Assembly (NCBI GenBank): GCA_963989385.1
Contig: OZ022508.1
Coordinates: 29,968,166-30,032,165, forward strand
Reading direction: 5' to 3'
DNA length: 64,000 nt
Source of the DNA: Ctena decussata
Lineage: Eukaryota; Mollusca; Bivalvia; Lucinida; Lucinidae
The position numbers and the translations under genes are program-made. Position 1 is the first letter of the stretch; the number at the start of each line of letters is the position of its first letter. Under the pieces are notes generated by a model. That model was not told the origin of the DNA and did no database searches. It saw nothing but the letters and a program-made list of their open reading frames with translations. Of the stretch, positions 23,565 through 37,113 are shown piece after piece.

Positions 23565-24398
23565 CTGTCAAAAAAAAACAAAAAAAAACACGATTTCTCC
23601 ATAATTTTCTTATTTTACATTTACAAAAAAATACTTCGTGTTTCTTCATTTAATATATAATATTGTCTTATTGACCAAACAGCGAATGAACACAAAAATA
23701 TACATTTCTCGGTATCCTGACCTTTATTGTATGAGGTATAAGCATGTGCTGTCATGCATGAGTGACTTAGAAATTCTTTTAACGCATATAATTCTACATC
23801 AGTTAAATTTACCTGTCAAATGATATATAAAACCACTGCTATATAAATATTAACCAACAGGATACACCGAGATTAGTTTATTATTTCTGAAATGCCCCTC
23901 GTATATGTATATGTAAGTGATATGGATAGATGGATGGGTTTACATCCTTTTTTTAAGAAGAAAAAAAACAGTCAAATCAGGATTCCTGGACGATGGTCTT
24001 TGCGCAGTGAAGTGCCGCTTAGGTTCGGCCTAAATCTCGCCTCCAACGGGACTCGGATTATCTTTTCTCGTACTCGCAGCATCTTTGTATTTGCAGCAAC
24101 ATGACATGAAAACTGTCTAGTTACTTAATTGCATACTCGGCGCGTCAGGTAACACCATGCGCTAATTATCTTTTATATATTATACTTTTAAGAACGTTAA
24201 ACACAACACTACATAGACTTCGTAGTCTCATATTTTCTTTATGAAATTGCAACTCTTCTAAACGTTAGGGATTTTAAAAGCTGTAGATTACAATTTACTT
24301 TTCATTTAAAATCATATACTTCTGAGTAATATGCACTATCTTATGAAGCAAAAGAATCGCAGAATCAGTTGTCAAATAGATACAATCTATTTTTGTTT

Positions 24399-24520
24399 AT
24401 ATTATTATTATTATTAGCATTATTAACATTATTATTAAAATGTACCAGTATCATTACTTATTCGCGTTTTTATTTTATGCTATTTTATTTTATCTTATTA
24501 TTATTATTATTATTATTATT
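24399..24520. repeat. (TTA)n microsatellites
   Basis: Two ATT/TTA runs at about 24399-24435 and 24491-24521. Confidence 0.9.
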
Positions 24521-24640
24521 GCATCAGTCCATCTTTATCAGCTACGTAGATAAGCAATTCGAAAAAACTGATATTTGTATGAACAAAATTCATCTTCAAC
24601 TAGTATATCTTATTGCATTTGTATTGCATATGTATATGTA

Positions 24641-24824
24641 ATAGTTATACCATGGTTTGTCCGCCTGTACGAGGAGATAAGCCACGAGCTTTAGCGAGTG
24701 GAATATCCCGTACAGGCGAACAAACCATGGTATAACTATTTTATACCACCCTTACCAGTGTAGACCTTGCTCATTGCGAAATATTTCGTGCTTAAGTTGG
24801 CGTTTTCTGGTAAGGGTGGTATAA
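24641..24824. mobile_element. Composite palindromic MITE with TTATACCA ends, copy 2 (inverted)
   Basis: ATAGTTATACCATGGTTTGT hairpin followed by TTTATACCACCCTTACCAG...CTGGTAAGGGTGGTATAA; the same two halves as 22852-23036 in reverse order and orientation. Confidence 0.75.
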
Positions 24825-27800
24825 CATTCTCATAAATGAATCTAATATAATAGTATGTATGTATACGTATTGCTGCGACAGCTGAATAGGACAAGTTTTG
24901 ACAGTATCTATTTTCAGTCCATTGACAAATGCAATTATACTGTATTAAATTAAAAGGCTCAGTTGCATTTACCTGCGAAAACGAAAAAGTAGTCCCACAC
25001 GTTCATACTCAGAGATATGTATTGATACAGCTAGGGTTGACTGAAGAAACATGTATTAGTACTTTTGCATCAACCTCAATACAAGGACAATCATTGGCTA
25101 ACGGGAGAATGACGATATCCTGATATTACGCAGAAAAATGGAAATTTCATTAAAATTCATTAAAATTTAGCCCCAGGTTTGAACTAAACCGCAAACTTTC
25201 TTAACTTTGACTGAGTTATAACAACAATTTCACAAGTCAAAAGTATCTGATGACGCTGTTTGATACATTTTAATTATTTTGGTATGTTTTGAGAAAATAT
25301 ACCATTCAGGTGAGAATAGCAAAATATCAGATCAGATAACATTTCCCCGCAGTCTTATCAATACTCCCCAGGGTCATACCAACATAGAGGGCTCCGGACA
25401 GACTGAAAGCAAGAAATCAAAATTGCTGATTAAGCTTTATTGCTTTATTTCTCATGTTGACAAAAAAAAATGAGCTGCGCCCCAGATGACACCTAGAATT
25501 TTATTCAGTACCGACCGTTTTTGCTGTCAAGTGTCAGTAATGATGTTTCACTGAATTGAAACCGGAATACTAGTTTGTTTTACAGTCATCACATTAAAAT
25601 ATGTTTTATTCACGTGCCAAACATTTTGGCATACCAGTAAGCTATTTATCGTCGCTGTAATTCTTTGCGAAGCGCCTCGCGCTTCATGGAATGATAGCTT
25701 ATCCCTCTAGCTTCATGACTAAATGGGCGTTAGAAACTGAACTTTTATTAAAAATATTCCTTTTTTATTCATTCATTCTATTTTAGTATTATTGTTGTTA
25801 CTATGATTATTTATCTTTATTTCATTTTCATTTTTATTTCAAATAAAAACATCTCTGGACGACCTAGTAAGGTTATGGGATAGAATAGAATAGAATCTTT
25901 TGACATAAGTTAAGCTTGCATTAATGTGCATACATGTACAAAACCGTTGTAATTTCAGCAAAAAAAATCAAAACTTGAGGTTTTGCACTACCGTATAGGA
26001 CCGTTGTCAGGCGGGTTAGTCTATTTAGGGGGTGGCAGAAAGAACGAATGTTATATGTCCCGTCCTGGCAGACCAGTTGCAACTTCATCTGATATAGATA
26101 ATGTGACTTTAAAGCCCTTTGCTGAGGAAGACGCTCAATACACAGAAGCAGAGGTAGCTAATACATCTGGCTTAAATTCTTGGCTGTCTTGTCAACTTGA
26201 AAAGGAAGCATAAGGCTCCAGAAGGTTTTTGCTGAGAAAAGAAAACATTAGGCTCCAGAAGGTTTTTGCTGAATGTGTACCCCATTTGTTGGTTCCAGAG
26301 CAAACACAGGCGCTGTGTTGAAAAGCTTCATAACTTCTAGCCAGCCATTTATAATGCGTCAAATCGTCTAACAGAAATCGCCATAAGGACGAAACCTGGA
26401 TAAATAGACTCAGAATAAAAAAAACAGAAGCTAGATGTTATTCGTTTTCGAACTCGTAACATTTTCGGATATCTCAGACTCACACCAATATTTTTAAGGT
26501 TTGAAACTGATCAAATGGTCTTTGCTTTAAATTCTGGTAAAGGAATAAGGCACTTGAATGATTGGAAACGTTAAAACTTGTTCTGGGAAGGACAAAGTCA
26601 ATTTTCAGAAAAAGGCTAAATTGATAACATAAACAAATTTTGACTTGACTGGAAATGTACAATTTTTATCTTAAAGACAGGAGTGGTACTATATAAGAAT
26701 GATTAAATTCCACAGTGTCATTCATGGACGGACACTCTGCGCCAGGTGTGTGCAACTATGGTGACGTACTGCTGAGCCACTTGGGGAACGTTTTTAAGAG
26801 AATTGAAACAGAACAGAAAACAGAACATCACAGTGTCATTCTGTCTCTTTTGATCATATAGTGTAAGCACCTCCAGTTAGCCAATGAAATCATTATAACC
26901 GGTTATTCTTTTCCGCTGATTGGTTGAATCAATTTTCACACCTTTACCTGTACAGGTAACATATGCTATTGCTGGTAACCAGACCCCCGGCAGAGAAGTC
27001 CTGTCTTTAAATGCAGTACAACAAATAAAAATGTCAACATAATATTTATTTCAACTGTGACTTTGACGTCTGATACTGATGTAGCGTTAAATAGACATAT
27101 CTGTGTTTGGTTGCTTTCCTGCAATGTTTCAATGTCTCTAGCTATCAGAAAACAGTTTCTGAAAATAATGATTATCTAGTAAGTGCAACCGAACCTCCTA
27201 CGTATTTGACATAATCGCAATTTCCGTTTTCGTCTTATTTTCAGAGAAGTATAACATAGGAATATTTTACTATTAGTGTAGAGTGTCTAGTATCTGCGTA
27301 GCAATCAGCTAGCAAAGTTACAAATGCACAACTGCGCACGTGCAAAACATGCGAAAATTGTAAATGTAGCATACATTGGATTTTACAAGTTCAGTTGAGT
27401 GAAAAATAAATGCACATGATGCATATATTCAACAGAAACATACAGACATATATCATACGCCTGACTTCTCCAAACCCTGGAAATGACGTAAAAAAATAAA
27501 AGTTAACGTTAAGTTTCTATTTTTGTTAAGTATATAATACAGTATTTTATATGAGCTGAAAATAATGAGAACAACAAGGTGTGGACACAGTTTGCTCACA
27601 AACGTAGAACTGAGTGGAGGGTAATTGTGTCCTCTTTCGAACAGTGATCGAATCGCGACCAGGGACTCTGTGCCTTAGCATTCTAATGGTACTGGATTAC
27701 TGTACAAGGATCAAATTCTCTCTTATATCATTCAGCAATTTGTGTACAATGCGTCCACGAAGAGGTGTACCTGGTATTGTCTTGTAGTATGATAAGGCAC

Positions 27801-28540
27801 CAGCTCATCATTTTTTACCAAATTGGTTGCTAACTAAAATGTACCAACTACTTCCTCAACCTTGTTTATGAGAACCACTATGCTGTTTTATATGATCACC
27901 ATCATTTGAAATGACGGAAATACCAGAGAAAAATTGCGCTAAATACCACATGATTTAACACAAAACGTTTAAGCCAATATCGGGACGCCCTAATGTCGAA
28001 AGTTTTATAGCATACTCTCTACCCTGGCGCTTTTGCTATGGCTTCCATTTAGTCTCGTCTTGGTGAGTTGTATTGTACGAGTAAAGTCTTTCCAGCGTAG
28101 CTTCCAATTTAACTAGTAGACCGGACATTGCTTATCTTTTTTTTCTTTTCACATACTTCAGCAAGGATTTAATAGCAACATTTAGACAACTGTGCTCCGA
28201 CAAATATTATAGACCATATCAAACTGCTTCTTGGTCATTTCGCCGGTAATATGTATTTCATCAAACATTAAAAAAATTAAATTTTAGTAAAATGACAGTA
28301 TCTGGTATTGCAGTTGTAATTTTACATGTCCCAACATACATGTATAAGGTGATTACGGTGCTCTTATTAAGTCACAGATTCTTATCAAATACACATGAGG
28401 TCAACAAACTAATTGCTTATTTGACATATATAAAGGTCATTTTTGGCCTAATAAGGTCAATATATTTAGCACATTGTTCGGCAAATATATTGCCCGGCAG
28501 GCTCACTGAAAGAAAATATTTAAATTACTGTAGAACCTAG
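24825..28540. other. Intergenic; one unexplained open frame, otherwise nothing recognised
   Basis: AT-rich. The first exon of the protease homologue might be in this stretch but I found no signal-peptide exon that fits. A 76-codon plus-strand frame at 25983-26213 (text such as RPVATSSDIDNVTLKPF) is followed by a short direct repeat of 'aggctccagaaggtttttgctga'; I do not recognise it. An (ATAGA)n run lies near 25882. Confidence 0.3.
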
Positions 28541-28543
28541 TAC

Positions 28544-28774
28544 AAATGAGCAACCAACAATATGGTTGTGCGCCCAGCACAGACTTAGATCAGCCTTGGC
28601 ATCCGCCAAGTCTGATCAGAGTCTTCGCTGTCCGCATGGACGTAGCTTAGACACTTACCTACCCTTTAAGCGCTTAGAGAGGACACTGATCAGGCTGTGC
28701 AGAGACCCAGGCTGATCTGAGTCTGCGCTGGGCGCACAACAACATTGTTGGTTTCCTCGTGTCGCGGTACAAAT
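28544..28774. mobile_element. 240-bp palindromic MITE, copy 7
   Basis: The left end lacks about 14 bp (ATGAG joined straight to CAACCAACAATATGG); the right end is complete to CGTGTCGCGG. Confidence 0.8.
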
Positions 28775-28919
28775 GTATTCGCATATTTCCATCTCTGTCC
28801 TCCGGCGGGTGGTTAAATAACTAACAAAGTCTACCTTGATATACGATCAGTGATTCCATACTCTTACCGGGAAAGCGCTGTAAACCCTGAAAGTGATTGG
28901 TTAGGTCTAAAGCCGTTCA

Positions 28920-29060
28920 TAGATAAGATGAGATAAGTTTATTCATAAGCAATAGGCCATACTGGCCCTTTTGCACTAAGTTTACAATGGTAAACAATAT
29001 ACAAAATTGATGACAAACAGTGTGGTATACTCAGACATGATAATCATTTAAACGATTTGT
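28920..29060 (-). mobile_element. 3' end of a truncated LINE
   Basis: On the minus strand the text GGGCCAGTATGGCCTATTGC, then AATAAACTTATCTCATCTTATC, has the look of a CR1/L2-like 3' UTR with a short tandem tail. The 5' limit cannot be set. Confidence 0.45.
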
Positions 29061-31756
29061 CGGAGTTATCAGAGAGTTTGCGTGCATAAAAACATGAGAC
29101 GAACCATCACATAGGATGGGGCGGGGGTGCATGGGTGGCTTCTCTTATACATTTTAAGAAGGTACCGTCAGCTCTCGATATCTTAGAGTAGAAATTTATT
29201 TCAAACTAGTGATATTTCAAAGTAAATTTTTTGGTTACAGAAAAGGGGGGTCTCACCCTATAGGAAATTTACATAGAGTTCTGCCCACGCTCGGAATTTA
29301 ATCTTAATATGCATAAAGATTGTCAAGCACATGAGTCTTGCATTTGTGATATATTTATCCATTGATCTATTTCAGTATTTAAATAACAGCAATTTTTGTA
29401 TTTTTCGAGGAAAAAATTGGTGCCCTTGTTTTAATTCCCCCAGAGCTATGAAATTTTAGATTTTTGTACCTAATTTTGTCTCAAAACGATGCCTAGTAAT
29501 TTGTGAGTATGTATGTAACATAATTGTAGATCAATGTATCAAATGAAAATATCCACATAAAATTTCAACTGAAATATCCCCATATTTCAGATCGATAAAT
29601 TATTTTCAATAAATTAAAATGTTGATTTTAGTTTGTTATAGTTCTTGTCAACCTATGAAATTCACATCAAAATTGACCACACATGTGTAGGTAATGATAT
29701 TAAAAAAAAAGAAAAATTAAAACCGGTAACATTATTTTTTTAGAGTTTTTATGTTAACAGTCTAATTTTTTGAAAAGTGTAAAATCCACATTATTCACAG
29801 AAATTTGTTTTTGGTATCTTTGTGTTTCATTGTTAGGCCAATTTTATGTTTCTATCATGTTTTGCATTGCCAAGCCACATAAGACGTTTCTGTTTCTATG
29901 ATAAAAGGTATTTTTCCGAGATAATGGCACCTTGTTGTACTCCACAGTGGAACTTTAAATATATTCATGATAAGTCTTAATTAAACGAATGTTTATCGTT
30001 TATTATTCTATTTTCATGAGAAGTATACTTTCCATATTTGTGTGGTACTGCCAGATCAACAATTGTAAGTTGTAGAAGGCTTCATGGTAATTGCTTACTT
30101 GTTGCTTTTACTATACGGTTATCCAGTACTAAATCCCATAACATTTTCCAGCTAGTACCTAATTTTGCAGTGTTTGCTTCTATTCATAAGCCCTAACCAA
30201 TCAGAATCTATCCATCATTTCCGTAAGATACCACAGCTGACTGTTATCAGTTTGGAAAGCAACTCTGTCTAACAGTTGTTAAATTGATTAAAGAATAATG
30301 GTAAACCACGGTAGGATAATTACATGCATTTGTAGAAAAGTGTCAAGCTTCGTCCTTTTAACCTACTGACAAGCAGGAGAGTGATACATTAAAAAGTGGA
30401 AGGAAGAATCAAAAACCTGTTTCTTCCTGAAACAAATCCAATCTGACTTAAGATTGGTAATGAATGCAACCATGTACATAAAGTATTCAGTGTTTATAGC
30501 ATTGTGTCTCTTTCAGAAAGTTCAATATTTCAGCTAGCTTATTCACATGTAAATAATAACATCCGGTGTCCAGATTAATCGGTTATCTATTCTTACCCAT
30601 AGGTAAGCTTACCCTTAGGTAAGGTATGGGATGGAACTAAGTATTTACTGTTGTTGCAATTAGAAAAGCTTTACTGAAAACAATCGTGGTGTTTTTTGTG
30701 CAAATCTGACACTATATCTGTAGTAAAAATGGATCACCCTGACTTACACCTCAATTGAAAAGAAACTTAAGTAGTCAAATTGACTAAAGGGGACAATTAG
30801 CAGTCAAGCAATTATTCATGTATATGTATTTGGTTTGTATGATATACTTTACACAAATAAAAATATTTATGCATGAAATTCAGCTACAGAATTAGTACAT
30901 TTTATATATGCAATTGTTTAGGGTAAAATAGTTTTTTTAAAAAACCTTTTAAATCAGTGTATTAGCATGTAGAACAATCTGTTATGATTGGTATGTATAC
31001 TAATTGTTATATTATAACAAAAGGAAGTGGTTCTGCGAATTTATTCACACTTAATTCTGACATGAGTTTTTCTCTTAAAATCTACCTTCATAAATATTAC
31101 GTAATATTTGACAATGTTACCGGTTTCCAAATGTCATAAAATTCTAAAGGTATTGAGAGGATACACAGGGCCTACTTTGCTAGCAATTTCAAAGGTTGAC
31201 AAAGACTGCAACCCTTTTAAATTTTAAGTTGAAAATCATGTTTTGGTAATTTCAGCCTTATTTTATAGTTTCAGACTTTATGTTTCGAGAAAAAACATGT
31301 GTATATATCTATTCAATCACAAATGGTATTGAAGGTATCTATAAACAGTCCTTTTACAATTCTAGTTCAAAGTTTATGAAATTAAGGAAAGCATATACTT
31401 TAAGACTAAAAAATGAATGGCAGGTATCAGGAAAAAAATGGAGTACCTCAAGGTGCTCTCCTGAGACCTAAAATACCTTTTTGAAGATAATAAATACATA
31501 TTTATAGTTGATGGGACAGTGGCACTTAGCATGCATAGTAACAAGAAAATCCAAGTGTGGGCGCATATGAGACCCCCCTTTACTTTGAGATACCAGTAGT
31601 TTGAGATAACAGGTGTTGCAATTTAAAGAAATATAGGAAATGTGTCGCAATTATAGTCTTTGATATAAGAGAGTACTTTGCGATATCAGTGTTTGAGATA
31701 ACGAGAGTAAATTGTATTTGCTTCAAGAGATGGAAGCAAATTTGCGCCTTAAAGAT
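29061..31756. other. Long AT-rich stretch, nothing recognised
   Basis: No splice-supported exons, RNA genes or repeats that I can name in 2.7 kb. Confidence 0.35.
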
Positions 31757-33012
31757 TTGCTAGATGTACACACTGATAATTTGCAACGTTATACATTCGG
31801 ATACTCATAGAAGCTACACGATTTTACAACGCATCTATATTTAGAAACTGAAAGTACAATGTTTTGAAGGATAAAGTGCGTATTTTGAAATATAATTTTA
31901 TGAAGAAAATGAAATCGGCTCCAAGTCTTAAAAGGCCGAAGGATTCAAATTAAGAGTTTTTCCCTTTTCAATATTATTTTGAACAAAAAAGGAAGGTACC
32001 GAGATTTGGAGAAACAAATTTCCATAGCTTCGGTAATACCCCTCCCCCCCCCCCACCTGCCTTCAACGCCCCTCCCCGTTCCTACCCTCCTCCACCCGCA
32101 TACCCACAAATAATCAACCATCCACTTCATCCACTTGTTTCTAGGTGTACTACAGGGAGAACCTTATATCTTTTTACTTTTTATCGTGCCACTGTTTAAA
32201 TTTTATTAAACAAGAGCAACAAACCCATTCATTTGAAAAATCGGTATTTTGTTAGTAACCAGCTATACAGGTGAACTGCGTGGGTTTTCGCGCAAAAACA
32301 TTAAATAATTTTTCAAAACAGTTAAATTCCTTCAATTATTTCTACATTTCTCGTGTTTAAATATATATCTAAACAAAAGATAATTATAGAAGATTTCGAA
32401 TCCGTTTGCATTAAATATGCAACATTGAATATAAAAATGATCTCGAAAAATAAATAGAGATGCCCCTGCATTTTTAGTGCATTTTGCTATATAAGTATGC
32501 AACATTCCTGAGAGCATCAGCTGTTACATCTTCTCATATGGAGAATCATCTGGTAGTGAATGAAGATGGTGAACAAAGCTTGACAAACTAGCTAAAGTGA
32601 ATAGCTGAAGAAAGAAAAACAGTTTTCACGCGAGAAATGCAACATTTCGGTGCGAAAAGTTCCGACCGTTTGCAACAAATGATGGCAGATAACTCTATTT
32701 TAACACGGAGCTCAGTAATACATTTTATAAAAAGCAACTTCCCGGCTGGTGCATGATGTCCAGATGACGTCATATTGACTACGATGCGACAGGGTGACGT
32801 CGCATCGATGTCAGTGCGACGTCATTAGGACGTCATTTGCCTGGTTTTTGGCCTCATCCAGGTTGATACAAATTATAGCCGGCAAATTAATCAATCTTGG
32901 TGGTTTTAGGCTGAGTTTAGTTTGTTTCAGATTAGATAGCTTAAACAAGCTTTCTTTGATTCTGTATGTTTTTTGAATACTTTTGTTGTGTGTCTGTCTC
33001 TTTGTTTTTGGT

Positions 33013-33200
33013 AGGAGCCCCGGTAGGTCAATGGGTTCAGCACTGGCCTACTGATCTAGCGGACCAGGTTCGAGTCCCGCTTGAGGCGAAAATCTTTCCT
33101 GTCATAAACGGGGTTTCATTGCACATATCCTTTCATTATCGTCCTGATATAACCGAAATACTGTTGAAAAGGACGTAAAATCACGTCATCCATCCGTCCA
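33013..33200 (+). mobile_element. tRNA-derived SINE, family 'GTAGGTCAATGGG', copy 1
   Basis: The head GTAGGTCAATGGGTTCAGCA and the box GACCAGGTTCGAGTCCCG resemble pol III A and B boxes. The body ends in GAAATACTGTTGAAAAGGAC and GTAAAATCACGTCATCCATC. Copies: 39306-39500, 45855-46010 (headless), and on the minus strand 47157-47345 and 63566-63745. Confidence 0.75.
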
Positions 33201-33577
33201 TCTTCGTCTTTGGTGTAGTAAATGCACTTGATGTTTACTATTCAACAGATTTACCAACTATCAGTTCAGTTCAATTCTCCTAACGACATTCCCTAAGTGG
33301 CTCAGCGGCACGTAACCATAGTTGCACGCACTTGGCGCCGTGTGTCCGTCCAATAGATTGACCAGTAGTAGTTGTATTTCAATTGTCCTATTGACGTTCT
33401 CCCCGCACTTCATCGGAACGAATCCATGGCCGCAGTAACGGGGTGCCGATCGTCCGTCCATTAATAGATTTACCAACCCGGTGATGGTCTAGATATATGC
33501 AGTGTTGTTAGCCAAAGTGTTGTTTACTACGCGAAAAGAACAAATTCCTTGTTTTGTAATATTAATGCGCATTCTTT

Positions 33578-35125
33578 AAGAGCCGCGCCCACGGAAAATA
33601 ATGCGAAGAGAAGAATCAACCCCATCTGTGGTAACAGTTATGCGTAAACAACACATATTAACAATCCTGAGCATTATACACTGGGACGCCGTAAAGTGTG
33701 CGAAATGAATAGACACTAATCGGACTGCATTGGTTTTTTTACCAAGATGGGGTGAAACACCTTTTAACTTGCACATACCTCGTGTCGTGATAAAACCAGC
33801 CCTATGTCATACGCAAAAATAAGCGTATCTAGACTGGATGCATGCGCAATCAGAACAGGATAGACTACACATGAGCGTAGAAATATCTTGGCACTTCCTG
33901 GTTGCGTATACATACATATTTCGCTTCAAACATTATGGGCTGAACACACATTTTTCCTTGCGCAGGCCATTTTAAGTCAAGTCGTGATAAAATCAGCCTT
34001 ATCGTATATGAAAAACACCTATGTCCAGACGAGTCTGTGCACTAGCACAATCAGAACAGGGTAGGCGCACTAAGTATGCCTTCTAGGAATCAAACAGTGC
34101 ACTGCAATTACTTCGATAAACTATGCAGTTGCATAGACTTACCTTGGTACCCACTGATTGCGTACAGCGTCAAACATATTTCGCCCGCACAAGGCTCATA
34201 ACGTTAAACACAAGAGATGAGCATAAAATCCACGTGCAAATATGATTATCTTGATTATCAATGATGTAACCCAAGAGCCGCACCCTCGGAAAATTGCCAC
34301 ATGCGACGTGAAGAATCAGCCCAGTCTGTGATAATAGTTATGCGTTCACAACATGTATAAACAATCTTAAGTATCATACACTGGAGCGCCGTAAAGTGTG
34401 CGAAAGGAATTGAATCTCCTCGGACTGTATTGGCATTTACCAAGATGGGGTGAAACACATTTTTCCTTGCGCAGACCTCGTGTCGTGATAAAACCAGGCC
34501 TATGTCATACGCAAAACACGCGTGTCTAGACTAGATGCATGCGCAATCAGAACATGGTAGACTACGCATAAGGTAGACATATCTTTGTACCACCTGGTTA
34601 CGTATACATACATATTTCGCCGCAAACATTATGGGATGAACACACTTTTTTCCTTGCACAGGCCATTTGAATCGTTTTGTGATAAAATCAGCCTTATCGT
34701 ATATGCAAAACACCTAAATTCAGACTAGTCTGTGCACTAGCACAATCAGAACAGGGTAGGCGCAATAAGTATGCCCTCTGGGAATCAAACTGTGCACAGC
34801 ACTTAATCTAAAAGACTACGCAGTTCATAGACTTATCTTGGTACCCACTGATTGCGTACAGCGTCAAACATATTTTGCCCGGACTAGGTTCGTAACTTTC
34901 AACACAAGACATGAGCATAAAATGCACGTGCAAATATGACCGATCTTTGATTATCAATGATGTAACCCAAGAGCTGCTAGATTAATAAACAATTGCCACA
35001 ATAATCCTGATTTTTGGGATAGATGTATCTGAGAAATCAGTGTAGAATCAGATCAAGATGTGCAATGCGTCATATCCTATCAGTATTTTTGACACACTGT
35101 CGGCTAGTTTAATCCCCTGTTCAAA
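33578..35125. repeat. ~695-bp tandem repeat, two units plus end, copy-1 locus
   Basis: Units begin AAGAGCCGC at 33578 and 34273; a variant start (AAGAGCTGCTAG) at 34969 begins a distinct tail to 35125. Each unit consists of two diverged halves, both with 'cgtgataaaa(c/t)cagcc', 'caatcagaaca(g)g(g)ta' and 'gcgta(t/c)a'. Confidence 0.85.
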
Positions 35126-35213
35126 TTTAAGAATAACTACAGTGATTTTAAGGTGTCCCAATAAAGAGGGTACATTAAAACGATGCAAACTGTTTGAACA
35201 GCATTTCAAGACG

Positions 35214-35320
35214 CCCAGCAGGCACATGACGTCGTAATGATGTCGAAACGGGGTCGATGCGATGCCCCCATGCCGCTTCGACGCCAATACAACGTCATTT
35301 CGACGTCTTGTAACTGCTGG
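35214..35320. mobile_element. Short hairpin element with GACGTC motifs
   Basis: Ends CCCAGCAGGCACATGACGTC and GACGTCTTGTAACTGCTGG are inverted. Confidence 0.6.
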
Positions 35321-35336
35321 ACAGTACAGTATATCC

Positions 35337-35430
35337 CAACGGGCACATGACGTCAGAATGACGTCGATACGATGTAATCTGGTTGCGTCGACGTCAGTAC
35401 GACGTCATTATCACGTTGTGTGCCAGCTGT
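35337..35430. mobile_element. Short hairpin element with GACGTC motifs
   Basis: Ends CAACGGGCACATGACGTC and CACGTTGTGTGCCAGCTG; the core repeats GACGTC several times. Confidence 0.6.
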
Positions 35431-36314
35431 GTAGTATGTATCAATGTGAAGATCTGATCCGTCTCTTTGGGCATCAGAAAAAAAATAATGATATTGGAAG
35501 TCTGTCCACAGTCACAACTAAGTATTCTAGGTCCACGTTTCATTAGCATCGATCTTTAGACGAAGAAAGCAATTCGATAGGGAAAAGAAATAATGCCAAA
35601 AATTGTACATATTGCCAAAATTCATAAATTCTGCATTTCAATCATAAAAAAAGTAAAATTGACAAGAAAAAATGTCATAACTGCCTTTTTAATTTCTTTA
35701 ATTTTTTTATTTGTTTAGCTGTTGCAGAACTTAAATGTACCGATAACTATAGACGTGTCTGCGTGTGTGTTTTACTGCCACAAATATAAGTATATGTGCT
35801 ACATAGAAATTTTGGCAAGCATTTATTATTCTAACGGGCCACCAGGGTTTAGCTCCCATAAAGTGCGGGTTACTATGGTGCTTATGTGGGTTCCATCTGT
35901 TTGTGCGACTCCACTTTGGTTGAAAGTACATCATTGTAAAGTCCCGATGCGCTTAAACAGGCGCACATGGTGCGACCTTATACCCATGCCCTTGTGCTTG
36001 CACCACGTCTATGTTGTAGCAGACAGGCCGCAGTTAAAGTATCCATGACGTAGTAGACAGACAGTAGACACTTCATTGGAAGTAAATAGTATACAGAAAA
36101 CCGCGAACAGCATGAACTATACTTTTCAGCATGCTCCGAAACGAAGAGCGGGTAGACAGTGCACAGTAGACGGTAAACGGTAGAATATATCAAAACGTCT
36201 TTAACGTTGAAAGAAACGTATTTTTCTTCGTACAGCTTAAAAATACGTGTATTAGAGGGGAAAACTATAAAAGAAAAAAGTAAAACTATAAAATAAAGAA
36301 AAGAAAGCAGATAA

Positions 36315-36434
36315 AAGTCTGCAACACCCGCTCTTCCAAGGCGATCACCCATCCAAGTACTAACCGGGTTCGACGTTGCTTAACTTCGGTGATCGGACGA
36401 GAACTGGTGTTTTCAATGTCATATGGCGGTAGAC
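36315..36434 (-). rRNA. 5S rRNA gene or close pseudogene
   Basis: On the minus strand, 120 nt run from GTCTACCGCCATATG to GGGTGTTGCAGACTTT. The conserved block CTCGTCCGATCACCGAAGTT, then AAGCAACGTCG, CGGTTAGTACTTGGATGGGT and GATCGCC is nearly identical to animal 5S, including the internal control region that binds TFIIIA. A TTTT terminator follows at once. There are several changes (TCGAACCC for the usual TCGGGC, GTGATCGCCTTGG for GTGACCGCCTGG), so it may be a diverged single copy or pseudogene. Only one copy lies in the window. Confidence 0.85.
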
Positions 36435-37113
36435 AACAAAGTACCGATTTTTAACATTTCCAAAGTCTACTTTCGAGAGTTTTGAGATCAGTAAAATAGT
36501 TATAATATCCCGTAGTTCTTACTACTGGGACACACATTGCAGGCCTAGTAGAGTAGTGTCAGGATCTGCGCTGTTTGCAGTTCAGTCTCATCAAGCCAGA
36601 TAACACAAAATGTTGAATCATCATTGAATCAACGTTGATTCAATGTTTTGTGATCAGTTGGTAAACTATAGCAAAGTATCTTCAATAAGCCTCTTTATTA
36701 CTAAGTACAAATTTGCGCCTCATATTATCAGCTATTCTAAAGTAACGTGTAACCGTTAATATTAACGGTAATTCAACGTCATTGTACTTAACGTTTAACC
36801 AACGTTAATGACATGCCATTGTTTCAGCGTTGTGTGTCAGCTGAGCATGAGGAGTAAATCTGTTATTATTGAATGTGGCTGGAATATTTAGAGTTGCGCC
36901 ACGCGAATAAAGTATTCAGATGAGCATTTGCGAACTGCGCATATGCACACTCTGCTCAGTAAGTGCACAGAGTCAAAACACGCAAAATCTTACTATTTCC
37001 AGTGCGTACTATACTTCTTCTGACTATAATGCGCATGTACGCAGACTAGCCTCAGCAGTGTAGGCTCTATCGTAAAAAGGTTCGGAATGAAAGTTTTTCA
37101 TCCCTATAGACAG
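36435..37113. other. Spacer with two degenerate hairpins
   Basis: Hairpins with TTGAATC/AACGTTG motifs at about 36596-36660 and 36737-36845 (ends TAACACAAAATG, CATTGTTTCAGCGTTGTG). Nothing else recognised. Confidence 0.35.

Larger units (their letters stand above)
31757..35125. repeat. Segmental duplication, copy 1 (3.4 kb)
   Basis: Colinear with 37619-45120. It begins TTGCTAGATGTACACACTG and ends GGCTAGTTTAATCCCCTG. It contains a C-rich run (about 32041), a GACGTC hairpin, a SINE (33013-33200) and two ~695-bp tandem units (33578 onward). It lacks three blocks present in copy 2. Confidence 0.9.
35126..36314. other. Spacer with two hairpin elements
   Basis: Two GACGTC hairpins at 35214-35320 and 35337-35430 stand side by side. 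The rest has no gene I can support. Confidence 0.4.

Noticed and set aside
23565..23649. ATG at 23649 as the start of the first protease homologue
   Set aside because: The frame passes through a poly-T tract ending in GACAG, which is a typical splice acceptor; kept only as an alternative.
35978..36352. 124-codon minus-strand frame
   Set aside because: It overlaps the 3' end of the 5S rRNA-like gene and shows no domain or splice support.
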